A stretch of 64,000 bases of DNA, from NCBI RefSeq assembly GCF_020164745.1, contig NZ_JAIUGV010000021.1, positions 16,146 through 80,145 of the forward strand. The letters are read 5' to 3'. The position numbers and the translations under genes are program-made. Below the pieces are notes generated by a model. It searched no databases, was not told where the DNA came from, and saw only the letters and a program-made list of their open reading frames with translations. This document shows, one piece after another, positions 8,949 through 17,144 of this stretch (positions are counted from its first letter, which is position 1; every line of letters starts with the position of its first letter). Source of the stretch: Mesorhizobium sp. ES1-4 (GTDB taxonomy: Bacteria > Pseudomonadota > Alphaproteobacteria > Rhizobiales > Rhizobiaceae).

Positions 8949-10349
8949 TTGATCCCCGCCGAATCCTTCGCAGGCAAGCGTGTTTCGCTCTTCGGGCTCG
9001 GCGGCTCGGGGATCGCCACGGCGCGCGCCCTGATCGAGGGCGGTGCCCAGGTGCTGGCCTGGGATGACAATCCCGACAGCGTCGCCAAGGCGGCGGCCAC
9101 CGGCATCGCCACCGGCGACCTGCGTGGCGCCGACTGGGCCGGCTTTTCCGCCTTCGTGCTGTCGCCCGGCGTGCCGCTGACCCATCCCAAGCCGCACTGG
9201 ACCGTGGAACTGGCGCGCGGGGCGGGCGTCGAGGTCATCGGCGATATCGAGTTGTTCTGCAGGGAGCGGACGCAGCGTGCGCCGGATGCCCCCTTCATCG
9301 CCATCACCGGCACCAACGGCAAGTCGACGACGACAGCACTGACCGCGCATATCCTTCAAGCCGCCGGGCGCGACACGCAGATGGGCGGCAATATCGGCCG
9401 CGCGGTGATGACGCTCGACCCACCCGAGCCCGGTCGGAATTATGTGGTCGAATGCTCGTCCTACCAGATCGACCTTGCGCCCTCGATCAATCCGACGGCC
9501 GGCATCCTGCTCAACCTGACACCAGACCATCTCGACCGCCACGGCACCATGCAGCACTACGCTTCGATCAAGGAGCGCCTGGTGGCGGGCAGTGATACGG
9601 CGATCATCGGCATCGACGATTCCTGGTGCGCGCAGATCGCCGAGCGGCTGGAGCGGGCGGGGCGGCAGGTCGTCCGCATTTCCAAGCGCCTGCCGCTGAC
9701 CGACGGCTATTTCGCCGACGGCACCAACCTGATGGAAGCCGTGCATGGCCGCTACAGCCGTGTCGCCTTCCTCGAAGGCATCGGTTCGCTGCGCGGGCAG
9801 CACAATGCGCAGAACGCACTGGCCGCCGTCGCCGCCTGCCTCAAGGTCGGGCTCGACCTCGGCGAGATCCAGTCCGGGCTGGAAAGCTTCCCGGGCTTGG
9901 CCCACCGCATGGAGCAGGTCGGCCGCAAGAATCATGTGCTGTTCGTCAACGATTCCAAGGCGACCAACGCCGACGCCGCGGCACCGGCGCTGTCCAGCTT
10001 CAGCCGCATCTACTGGATCGCCGGCGGCCTGCCGAAGGAAGGCGGCATCGAGCCGCTGCGCGGCTTCTTCCCGCGTATCGCCAAGGCCTATCTGATCGGC
10101 GAGGCCGCCCCCGCCTTTTCGGCGACGCTCGGCGAGGCCGTGCCCTACGAGATATCGGGCACGCTGGCGGCCGCGGTCGAGCATGCCGCGCATGACGCGG
10201 CCCAGGACGACAGCGGCGAGGCGGTGGTGCTGTTGTCGCCGGCCTGCGCCAGTTTCGACCAGTTCAAGAATTTCGAGGTCCGCGGCGAAGCCTTCAGGCA
10301 AGCTGCGAGCGCTATAGATGGCCTCAAACCCATCGGAGGGGCACGATAA
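8949..10349 (+). CDS. murD: UDP-MurNAc-L-alanine:D-glutamate ligase MurD
   Basis: A 466-residue cytoplasmic ligase that adds D-Glu to UDP-MurNAc-L-Ala. The N-terminal Rossmann domain shows KRVSLFGLGGSGIA, the ATP loop is GTNGKSTTTAL, and LNLTPDHLDRHGTM and NDSKATNADAA are typical of MurD. The frame is open far upstream through mraY, but homology begins at about 8949, where a TTG is the only plausible start, 8 bp after the mraY stop. The stop TAA overlaps the ftsW ATG by one base (TAATG). Confidence 0.95.
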   Translation: MIPAESFAGKRVSLFGLGGSGIATARALIEGGAQVLAWDDNPDSVAKAAATGIATGDLRGADWAGFSAFVLSPGVPLTHPKPHWTVELARGAGVEVIGDIELFCRERTQRAPDAPFIAITGTNGKSTTTALTAHILQAAGRDTQMGGNIGRAVMTLDPPEPGRNYVVECSSYQIDLAPSINPTAGILLNLTPDHLDRHGTMQHYASIKERLVAGSDTAIIGIDDSWCAQIAERLERAGRQVVRISKRLPLTDGYFADGTNLMEAVHGRYSRVAFLEGIGSLRGQHNAQNALAAVAACLKVGLDLGEIQSGLESFPGLAHRMEQVGRKNHVLFVNDSKATNADAAAPALSSFSRIYWIAGGLPKEGGIEPLRGFFPRIAKAYLIGEAAPAFSATLGEAVPYEISGTLAAAVEHAAHDAAQDDSGEAVVLLSPACASFDQFKNFEVRGEAFRQAASAIDGLKPIGGAR

Positions 10350-11500
10350 TGCAGAGCCGTCTCGACAAAAGTCCGGTCGCAACCTGGTGGTGGACTATCG
10401 ATCGCTGGTTCCTGGCGGCGTTCCTGTCACTGATGGGCCTCGGCATCGTGCTGTCCTTCGCGGCAAGCCCCGCGGTGGCCGAACGCATCGGCCTCGACAG
10501 TTTCCACTTCGCCACCCGACAGATCATCTTCACCGTGCCGGCGCTCGGCGTGATGCTGGCGGTCTCCTTCCTCGATGCCAGGCAGATCCGGCGCATGTCG
10601 CTGATCATGCTGTGCCTGATGCTCGTATTGATGGTGGCGGTGCTCTATATTGGCGTCGAGGTGAAGGGTGCCCGCCGCTGGGTGTCGCTCGCTGGCCTGT
10701 CGATCCAGCCCTCGGAATTCCTCAAGCCGGCCTTCGTCATCATGTGCGCCTGGCTGTTCGCCGAACACAAGCGCCAGCCCGACATTCCCGGCAACCTGTT
10801 CGCCATGCTGCTGCTGGTGCTGGTCGTGTCGCTGCTGGTGGCGCAGCCGGACCTTGGCCAGACGATGCTGACGACAGGCACATGGGGCATCATGTTCTTC
10901 ATGGCGGGGCTTCCCTGGCTGTGGATCATCGTGCTGGGCGCTGCCGGCGTCGGCGGCGTCTTCGCCGCCTATACGGTGTTTCCGCATGTCGCGCTGCGCA
11001 TCGACAAGTTCCTAACCGGCGAAGGCGACACCTTCCAGGTGGACATGGGCCGCGATGCCCTGATCAATGGCGGCTGGTTCGGCGTCGGACCGGGCGAGGG
11101 TACGGTCAAGCGGGTCATCCCGGACAGCCATGCCGACTTCGTCTTCTCGGTCGCGGGCGAGGAATTCGGGCTGATCATGTGCTTCTTCATCATGTCGATC
11201 TTCGCCTTCATCGTGCTGCGCGGCCTCAACAGTGCGCTGAAGGAGCATGACGACTTCACGCGCTATGCGGTTGGCGGTCTGGTCACCGTGTTCGGCCTGC
11301 AGGCCGTCATAAACATGTGCGTCAACCTGCAGCTGGTGCCGGCCAAGGGCATGACGCTGCCGTTCATCTCCTATGGCGGCTCCTCGCAGATCGCCATCGC
11401 CATCTCGATGGGCATGGTGCTGGCGCTGACGCGCAAGCGGCCGGAAAAGCGCAAGCAGATGGGCTTTACGCTGCCGCAGCGCGCCATGCCGGCGGAGTGA
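10349..11500 (+). CDS. ftsW: Peptidoglycan glycosyltransferase FtsW
   Basis: A 383-residue SEDS-family polymerase that works with FtsI in the divisome. The hydrophobicity pattern supports about ten membrane segments. Family marks include VKGARRWVSLAGLSIQPSEF, QPDLGQTML (with the conserved catalytic aspartate region), GGWFGVGPGEG, HADFVFSVAGEEFG and the C-terminal LPFISYGGSSQIA. The length is typical. It starts within the murD stop and is separated from murG by one base. Confidence 0.96.
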   Translation: MQSRLDKSPVATWWWTIDRWFLAAFLSLMGLGIVLSFAASPAVAERIGLDSFHFATRQIIFTVPALGVMLAVSFLDARQIRRMSLIMLCLMLVLMVAVLYIGVEVKGARRWVSLAGLSIQPSEFLKPAFVIMCAWLFAEHKRQPDIPGNLFAMLLLVLVVSLLVAQPDLGQTMLTTGTWGIMFFMAGLPWLWIIVLGAAGVGGVFAAYTVFPHVALRIDKFLTGEGDTFQVDMGRDALINGGWFGVGPGEGTVKRVIPDSHADFVFSVAGEEFGLIMCFFIMSIFAFIVLRGLNSALKEHDDFTRYAVGGLVTVFGLQAVINMCVNLQLVPAKGMTLPFISYGGSSQIAIAISMGMVLALTRKRPEKRKQMGFTLPQRAMPAE

Positions 11501-11501
11501 C

Positions 11502-12629
11502 ATGGCCAGAGGCGTTATCCTTCTCGCGGCGGGCGGGACCGGCGGGCACCTTTTCCCAGCCGAAGCGCTGGCGCATGAACTGAACGAGCGCGGCTGGGCG
11601 GTGCATCTGGCGACCGACACCCGCGCCGAGCGGTTTGCCGGCCATTTTCCGGCCGCAGCCATTCATCCAATCCAGTCGGCGACGTTGGGCTCGAAAAATC
11701 CTTTCGCCCTGCTTGGCGCCTTCTGGAAAATCTGGAGCGGCGTGCGCCAGGCTTCCGCCATCATCGGCAGGATCAAGCCGGAGGCCGTCGTGGGCTTTGG
11801 CGGCTATCCGACCTTGCCGCCGCTCTATGCGGCGACGCGGCGCAAGGTGCCGACGCTGATCCATGAGCAGAACGCGGTAATGGGGCGCGCCAACCGGGCG
11901 CTGTCGGGCCGTGTCGATGCGATCGCCGGCGGCTTCCTGCCGCAGGATGAGAGTGCGGCCGGGGCCAAGACGGTGACCACGGGCAATCCGGTCAGACCGG
12001 CGGTACTCGAAGCGGCCAGGACACCTTACGTGGCCTCAACCGGGGAGGAACCTTTCCGCCTGCTGGTGTTCGGCGGTAGCCAGGGCGCGCAATTCTTTTC
12101 GGATGCGATGCCGCCGGCGATCGCGTTGCTTTCCGATGCACAGCGCAGGCGGCTTGTCATTACCCAGCAAGCTCGGGCCGACGACGTGGCCCGGGTGAAG
12201 AATGCCTATGCCGCACTTGGCGTCGCCGCCGAGGTCTTGCCGTTTTTTACCGACATGGCAGCCCGCATGGCGGGCGCGCATCTGGTGGTCTCGCGTTCCG
12301 GCGCCTCGACCGTGTCGGAGATCGCCGTCATCGGCCGGCCGGCACTGCTGGTGCCCTATCCCTATGCGCTCGACCACGACCAGGCGGCGAATGCGGCAGC
12401 GCTCGCGGCCGCCGGCGGCGGCGAGGTGTATGTGCAGTCCTCGCTTTCGCCGGAGCGCATTGCATCCCTCGTCAGCGGACTGATGGACAACCCTGAACGG
12501 CTCGCGGCCATGGCCGCGGGCGCGAAGTCGGCCGGCAGGCCGGACGCGGCACGGTTGCTCGCCGATCTCACAGAGGCTATTGCGTCCCGCAAAACAGTAT
12601 CGGATTTGAGGAAGGGGACGCACGCATGA
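11502..12629 (+). CDS. murG: UDP-GlcNAc:lipid I N-acetylglucosamine transferase MurG
   Basis: A 375-residue GT-B glycosyltransferase of the inner face of the membrane that makes lipid II. The N-terminal GGTGGHLFPAEALA glycine loop, GFGGYPTLPPLYA, HEQNAVMGRANR, FGGSQGAQFFSDA and the C-terminal VSRSGASTVSEI with DHDQAANA (UDP-GlcNAc site) are all visible. Length is normal for alphaproteobacteria. The last codons overlap the murC start by 4 nt. Confidence 0.96.
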   Translation: MARGVILLAAGGTGGHLFPAEALAHELNERGWAVHLATDTRAERFAGHFPAAAIHPIQSATLGSKNPFALLGAFWKIWSGVRQASAIIGRIKPEAVVGFGGYPTLPPLYAATRRKVPTLIHEQNAVMGRANRALSGRVDAIAGGFLPQDESAAGAKTVTTGNPVRPAVLEAARTPYVASTGEEPFRLLVFGGSQGAQFFSDAMPPAIALLSDAQRRRLVITQQARADDVARVKNAYAALGVAAEVLPFFTDMAARMAGAHLVVSRSGASTVSEIAVIGRPALLVPYPYALDHDQAANAAALAAAGGGEVYVQSSLSPERIASLVSGLMDNPERLAAMAAGAKSAGRPDAARLLADLTEAIASRKTVSDLRKGTHA

Positions 12630-14026
12630 AGATGCCGCAGACGATCGGCCTTGTGCATTTCATCGGCATTGGCGGCATCGGCATGAGCGGCATCGCCGAA
12701 GTGCTGCACAATCTCGGCTACAAGGTGCAAGGGTCGGACCAGGCCGACAGCGCCAATGTGCAGCGGCTGCGCGACAAGGGCATCGAATGTTTCGTCGGCC
12801 ACAAGGCCGAGAATCTCGGCGATGCCGAGGTCGTCGTCGTTTCGACGGCGATCAAGAAATCGAACTCGGAACTGAAGGCGGCGCGTGAAAAGCTGCTGCC
12901 GATCGTGCGCCGCGCCGAAATGCTGGCCGAATTGATGCGCTTCCGCCAGGCTGTCGCGATCGGCGGCACGCATGGCAAGACGACGACGACGTCGATGGTG
13001 GCGACACTTCTCGAAGCCGGCGGGCTCGACCCGACCGTCATCAACGGCGGCATCATCAATGCCTATGGCACCAATGCCCGCATGGGCGACGGCGAGTGGA
13101 TGGTGGTCGAAGCCGACGAGAGCGACGGCACCTTCCTCAAGCTGCCTGCCGACATCGCCGTCGTCACCAACATCGATCCCGAACATCTCGATCATTATGG
13201 CAGTTTCGACAATGTGCGCGAAGCGTTCCGCCAGTTCGTCGAGAACGTACCGTTCTACGGCTTCGGCGTGATGTGCACCGATCACCCCGAAGTGCAGGCC
13301 CTGGTCGGGCGCATCGAGGACCGCCGCGTCATCACCTATGGCGAGAACGCACAGGCCGATGTGCGCTTCACCAACCATCGCATGGCGGGGGCGACCTCGG
13401 AGTTCGACGTAATCATCCGCGACCGCAAGGGGCGCGGCCAGACGACGATACCGGGCCTGCGCCTGCCGATGCCCGGCCGCCACAATGTCTCCAACGCGAC
13501 CGCCGCGATCGCGGTCGCGCATGAACTCGGCCTGTCGGCCGAGGCGATCAAGAAAGGCCTGTCGTCCTTCGCCGGCGTCAAGCGCCGCTTCACTCAAACC
13601 GGCTCCTGGAATGGCGTCGAAATCTTCGACGACTACGGCCATCATCCGGTCGAGATCGCGGCGGTGCTGAAAGCGGCGCGCAGCGCCACCAAAGGGCGCG
13701 TGATCGCCATTGCCCAGCCGCATCGCTTCACCCGGCTGCACGATCTGTTCAACGAGTTCTCCGCCTGCTTCAACGATGCCGACACGGTGATGGTGGCCCC
13801 GGTCTACGCCGCCGGCGAAGAGCCGATCGATGGCGTGACATCGGATGCGCTGGTGTCGCGCATCCGCGCCGGCGGCCACCGTGACGCGCGCTATATCGAA
13901 GGTCCGGCCGATATCGCGCCGATCGTTCGTGACCTCGCCAAGCCCGGCGACTTCGTCGTCTTCCTCGGCGCCGGCAACATCACCCAATGGGCCTATGCGC
14001 TACCGAAGGAGCTTGCCGCCTCATGA
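12626..14026 (+). CDS. murC: UDP-MurNAc:L-alanine ligase MurC
   Basis: A 466-residue ligase catalysing the first stem-peptide step. The N-terminal domain has HFIGIGGIGMSGIAEVLHNLG, the ATP loop is GGTHGKTTTTSM at about residue 113, followed by EADESDGTFL and NIDPEHLDHYG. The C-terminal domain carries DDYGHHPVEI. These are textbook MurC segments and the length fits. It overlaps murG at its start and murB at its end (ATGA), so translation is probably coupled. Confidence 0.97.
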   Translation: MKMPQTIGLVHFIGIGGIGMSGIAEVLHNLGYKVQGSDQADSANVQRLRDKGIECFVGHKAENLGDAEVVVVSTAIKKSNSELKAAREKLLPIVRRAEMLAELMRFRQAVAIGGTHGKTTTTSMVATLLEAGGLDPTVINGGIINAYGTNARMGDGEWMVVEADESDGTFLKLPADIAVVTNIDPEHLDHYGSFDNVREAFRQFVENVPFYGFGVMCTDHPEVQALVGRIEDRRVITYGENAQADVRFTNHRMAGATSEFDVIIRDRKGRGQTTIPGLRLPMPGRHNVSNATAAIAVAHELGLSAEAIKKGLSSFAGVKRRFTQTGSWNGVEIFDDYGHHPVEIAAVLKAARSATKGRVIAIAQPHRFTRLHDLFNEFSACFNDADTVMVAPVYAAGEEPIDGVTSDALVSRIRAGGHRDARYIEGPADIAPIVRDLAKPGDFVVFLGAGNITQWAYALPKELAAS

Positions 14027-14988
14027 CGAACGGCCAGGCCCTGATCGACAGACTTGGCGACGGGTTGGCCGGCCTGCGCGGCCGCATCACGCCGAATGCC
14101 GAGATGGACAAGATCACCTGGTTCCGTGCCGGCGGCCTCGCCGAGGCGCTGTTCCAGCCGGCGGACGAGGATGACCTTGCCGCGTTCCTCAGGGCGGTCC
14201 CCGAAGACGTTCCCTTGACCATCGTCGGCGTCGGCTCGAACCTTCTGGTCCGCGACGGGGGCATTCCGGGCTTCGTCGTCAGGCTTTCGGCCAAGGGCTT
14301 TGGCGAGGCCGAGGTCGTTTCCCCGATCCGGATCAAGGCAGGCGCCGCCACGCCCGACAAGCGTGTGGCGGCGGTGGCGCTCGAGGCAGGTATCGGCGGC
14401 TTCCATTTCTACCACGGCATTCCCGGCGCCATCGGCGGTGCACTGAGGATGAATGCCGGCGCCAATGGTGTCGAGACGCGCGAGCGCGTCGTCGAGGTGC
14501 GTGCGCTCGACCGCAGGGGTAATGTCCAGACATTGAGCAATGCCGAGATGGGCTATGCCTACCGCCATTCGTCGGCGCCGTTCGGGCTGATCTTCACCTC
14601 GGCCGTTCTCGAAGGCTTTGCCGAGGACAAGGCGGTGATCAAGACAGCGATGGACGCTGTGCAGAACCATCGCGAGACCGTGCAGCCGATCCGCGAGAAG
14701 ACCGGCGGCTCGACCTTCAAGAATCCGGAAGGCACCTCGGCCTGGAAGGAGATCGACAAGGCGGGCTGCCGCGGCCTGATGATCGGCGGTGCACAGATGT
14801 CGCCGATGCACTGCAACTTCATGATCAACACCGGCATCGCGACCGGCTACGACCTCGAATATCTCGGCGAGACGGTGCGCGCGCGGGTGCTCGAGCATTC
14901 GGGCATCCGGCTGCAGTGGGAGATCAAGCGCATCGGCAATTTCCGCCCCGGACACGCCGTTCAGGAGTTCCTCGGCCAGCTTCTCTAG
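14023..14988 (+). CDS. murB: UDP-N-acetylenolpyruvoylglucosamine reductase MurB
   Basis: A 321-residue FAD enzyme that reduces UDP-GlcNAc-enolpyruvate to UDP-MurNAc with NADPH. Visible marks are NTWFR-like ITWFRAGGLAE, VGVGSNLLVRDGG (FAD site), GIPGAIGGALRMNAGA, the substrate loop YAYRHSSAPFG, GSTFKNPEG and the active-site segment GLMIGGAQMSPMHCNF. I chose ATG 14023, which overlaps the murC stop (ATGA), over an upstream in-frame ATG at 13987. It is the last gene before the 300-bp break in the cluster. Confidence 0.95.
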   Translation: MTNGQALIDRLGDGLAGLRGRITPNAEMDKITWFRAGGLAEALFQPADEDDLAAFLRAVPEDVPLTIVGVGSNLLVRDGGIPGFVVRLSAKGFGEAEVVSPIRIKAGAATPDKRVAAVALEAGIGGFHFYHGIPGAIGGALRMNAGANGVETRERVVEVRALDRRGNVQTLSNAEMGYAYRHSSAPFGLIFTSAVLEGFAEDKAVIKTAMDAVQNHRETVQPIREKTGGSTFKNPEGTSAWKEIDKAGCRGLMIGGAQMSPMHCNFMINTGIATGYDLEYLGETVRARVLEHSGIRLQWEIKRIGNFRPGHAVQEFLGQLL

Positions 14989-14994
14989 CGCATC

Positions 14995-15023
14995 TTGAAG
15001 TTCACGTGATGCGTGAACTTCAA
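14995..15023. repeat. Perfect inverted repeat (12-bp arms, 5-nt loop) after murB
   Basis: Left arm TTGAAGTTCACG at 14995-15006, loop TGATG, right arm CGTGAACTTCAA at 15012-15023, beginning 7 bp after the murB stop. There is no T-run after it, so it is not a standard rho-independent terminator, although it could still stabilise the 3' end or act as a protein-binding site. Confidence 0.75.
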
Positions 15024-15057
15024 CGGGATCGAAATGCCGTGAAATCGTTGCCGCAAA

Positions 15058-15235
15058 GACTCAGCGGAACGGTTTTCGCAGCCATTTTCTCAGAAAGTGA
15101 ATCTCTCGGAATCATAGGTACTTGCCAGTGAATCAACTCTCTGATTCTCTGCCCTGAAGCGTTTCCTGATTTGAGTCGTTCGACGCGTTCCCGCGTTTTC
15201 CGTCTGGGGGGCAACCTGCCGGGAGACTCGGACTC
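15058..15235. promoter_or_regulatory. Cluster of eight GANTC (CcrM methylation) sites upstream of ddlB-ftsQAZ
   Basis: GANTC pentamers begin at 15058, 15099, 15109, 15130, 15143, 15173, 15225 and 15231: eight sites in 178 bp, where chance in an even-composition sequence would give less than one. In alphaproteobacteria the CcrM enzyme methylates GANTC at the end of replication and GcrA reads this mark; ftsZ is a known target in Caulobacter. The site count is read directly; the regulatory role is inferred. Confidence 0.65.
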
Positions 15236-15288
15236 AATGTTGCGGAAATCTTGGATTTTTGGTCCGCCATGAGAGGGGATGACGGGGA

Positions 15289-16215
15289 ATGAAGAGCAAG
15301 CATGTGGCCGTATTGCTGGGAGGTTTCTCGTCCGAGCGGCCCGTGTCCCTGTCTTCCGGAAAGGCCTGTGCCGATGCGCTTGAACAGGAAGGCTACTGGG
15401 TCACCCGCGTCGATGTCGGGCGCGATGTCGGATCGGTGCTTGCCGAACTCAAGCCCGATGTGGCCTTCAATGCGCTGCACGGGCCTTTCGGCGAGGACGG
15501 CACCATCCAGGGCATCCTTGAATATCTCGGCATTGCCTACACTCATTCCGGGGTGCTCGCCTCGGCGCTCGCCATGAACAAGGAGCAGGCGAAGAAGATC
15601 GTCAAATCGGTCGGCGTTCCGGTCGCCGAATCGAAGGTCGCCAATCGTTTCTCCATCCAGAACAAGCATCCGATGAAGCCGCCCTATGTGGTCAAGCCGG
15701 TCAGCGAGGGGTCGAGCTTCGGCGTCGTCATCGTGTCGGAGGGGCAGTCGCACCCACCGCAGGTCATCGGGTCGTCCGAGTGGAAGTATGGCGATACCGT
15801 CATGGTCGAGCGCTACATCCATGGACGCGAGCTGACTTGCGCCGTCATGGGCGACGTGGCGCTTGGCGTCTGCGAGATCATCCCGACGGGTCACTCCTTC
15901 TACGATTATGATTCAAAATATGTCGCGGGCGGATCAAAACACGAATGCCCCGCAAAAGTTTCACCGAATATTTACCAAAAAATACAGACACTGGCGCTCA
16001 AGGCTCACCAAGCTGTCGGCTGTCGGGGCGTCTCCCGGTCGGACTTCCGTTATGACGATCGTCACTCCGAAAATGGCGAGGTTGTATGGCTCGAGGTCAA
16101 CACTCAGCCGGGCATGACGCCGACGTCTCTGGTGCCTGAAATTGCCGCCCATGCCGGGCATACGTTTGGTGAACTGTTGAGTTGGATGGTGGAGGACGCT
16201 TCGTGTCTGCGTTGA
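15289..16215 (+). CDS. ddlB: D-alanine-D-alanine ligase DdlB
   Basis: A 308-residue ATP-grasp enzyme that joins two D-Ala for use by MurF. Family marks are LLGGFSSERPVSLSSGKA at the N-terminus, ALHGPFGEDGTIQG, YTHSGVLASALAMNK, the glycine-rich lid PVSEGSSFGVVIV and the C-terminal metal-binding EVNTQPGMTPTSL. The length is typical. It starts after the GANTC-rich gap, and its end overlaps the proposed ftsQ start by 13 nt. Codons around 15900-16000 are more AT-rich than the surroundings, but the protein reads normally there. Confidence 0.96.
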   Translation: MKSKHVAVLLGGFSSERPVSLSSGKACADALEQEGYWVTRVDVGRDVGSVLAELKPDVAFNALHGPFGEDGTIQGILEYLGIAYTHSGVLASALAMNKEQAKKIVKSVGVPVAESKVANRFSIQNKHPMKPPYVVKPVSEGSSFGVVIVSEGQSHPPQVIGSSEWKYGDTVMVERYIHGRELTCAVMGDVALGVCEIIPTGHSFYDYDSKYVAGGSKHECPAKVSPNIYQKIQTLALKAHQAVGCRGVSRSDFRYDDRHSENGEVVWLEVNTQPGMTPTSLVPEIAAHAGHTFGELLSWMVEDASCLR

Positions 16216-17144
16216 AATGGGGACAGGGCAAGGTGAGGGGCGCGGCCGGGCCGTCGCTGTTCGGCCTGCCATTGTCGTTGGACCATTTCGTTCTGCCGCG
16301 CGCGCTTCGCCGCCCGGTGCGCATCCTGGCGCGCCTTGGCAATGGTGAATTCCAGGCGCCGAGGTTCTCCGCCGCGATCATGTCGTCGGTGCTGCTGGCC
16401 TCGAGCGGGGCCTATGGCGCTTATCTTGGCGGTCATGCCGACGGCATCATTCAGAGCATCACCGCCCGCACCGGCTTCGCCGTCGATCAGGTCAAGGTGG
16501 TCGGCAACCGGCAGACTTCGGAGATCGACATTCTCGACAGGCTCGAGCTCGATGGCTGGACGTCGCTGATCGGTTTCGATGCTGAGGCCGCGCGGGAACG
16601 CATCGCGACCTTGCCGTGGGTCCAGGTTGCCGCGGTGCGCAAGGTCTATCCGCACACGCTGGAAGTGCGCGTCGAGGAGCGGGAGGCCTTCGCGCTCTGG
16701 CAGCAGGGCAACGATCTCTCGGTCATCGAGAAGGATGGCGCCGTCATCGCGCCGTTTTCGGGCGGCAAGCAGGTGCTGCTGCCGCTGTTGATCGGCACCG
16801 GCGCGCCCGCCAAGGCGCCTGCTTTCCTGGCCAAGATCGAACAATATCCCGACCTCGCCAGCCGCATCAAAGGCTATGTCCGCGTCGGTGAGCGGCGCTG
16901 GGACCTGAAGCTGGACAACGGCATCACCGTCAAGCTGCCCGAGGATGGCGAGGACAAGGCGCTCGCCGAACTCGTCAGGATGGACCACGACAAGGGCCTG
17001 TTGTCGCGCGATATCACCGCTGTCGACATGCGCCTGTCAGACCGGCTGGTCGTGGAATTGACACCCGAGGCCGCGACCCAGCGCGAGGCGGCGCTCGACG
17101 AGAAGCCGAAGACTTTCAAGCGCAAGCCGGAGACGAAGATATGA
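16203..17144 (+). CDS. ftsQ: Cell division protein FtsQ
   Basis: A 313-residue bitopic divisome protein with a basic cytoplasmic tail of about 55 residues, one membrane segment (about residues 58-76, SAAIMSSVLLASSGAYGAYL) and a periplasmic POTRA domain (FAVDQVKVVGNRQTSEIDIL), followed by the beta domain (LPWVQVAAVRKVYPHTLEV). It links FtsL/FtsB to the Z-ring. The start is uncertain: GTG 16203 gives a sensible N-terminus and overlaps ddlB by 13 nt; ATG 16182 in the same frame is the alternative. The stop overlaps ftsA (ATGA). Confidence 0.92.
   Translation: MSALKWGQGKVRGAAGPSLFGLPLSLDHFVLPRALRRPVRILARLGNGEFQAPRFSAAIMSSVLLASSGAYGAYLGGHADGIIQSITARTGFAVDQVKVVGNRQTSEIDILDRLELDGWTSLIGFDAEAARERIATLPWVQVAAVRKVYPHTLEVRVEEREAFALWQQGNDLSVIEKDGAVIAPFSGGKQVLLPLLIGTGAPAKAPAFLAKIEQYPDLASRIKGYVRVGERRWDLKLDNGITVKLPEDGEDKALAELVRMDHDKGLLSRDITAVDMRLSDRLVVELTPEAATQREAALDEKPKTFKRKPETKI

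Larger units (their letters stand above)
14989..15288. other. 300-bp break in the dcw cluster (murB-ddlB intergenic)
   Basis: This is the only long non-coding gap within the otherwise tightly packed dcw cluster. It starts with a 12-bp perfect inverted repeat (14995-15023) and then carries eight GANTC sites between 15058 and 15235. Its base composition is visibly more AT-rich than the flanking genes. A promoter for ddlB-ftsQAZ is likely here, though I cannot place a convincing -35/-10 pair. No gene is seen in it. Confidence 0.6.
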
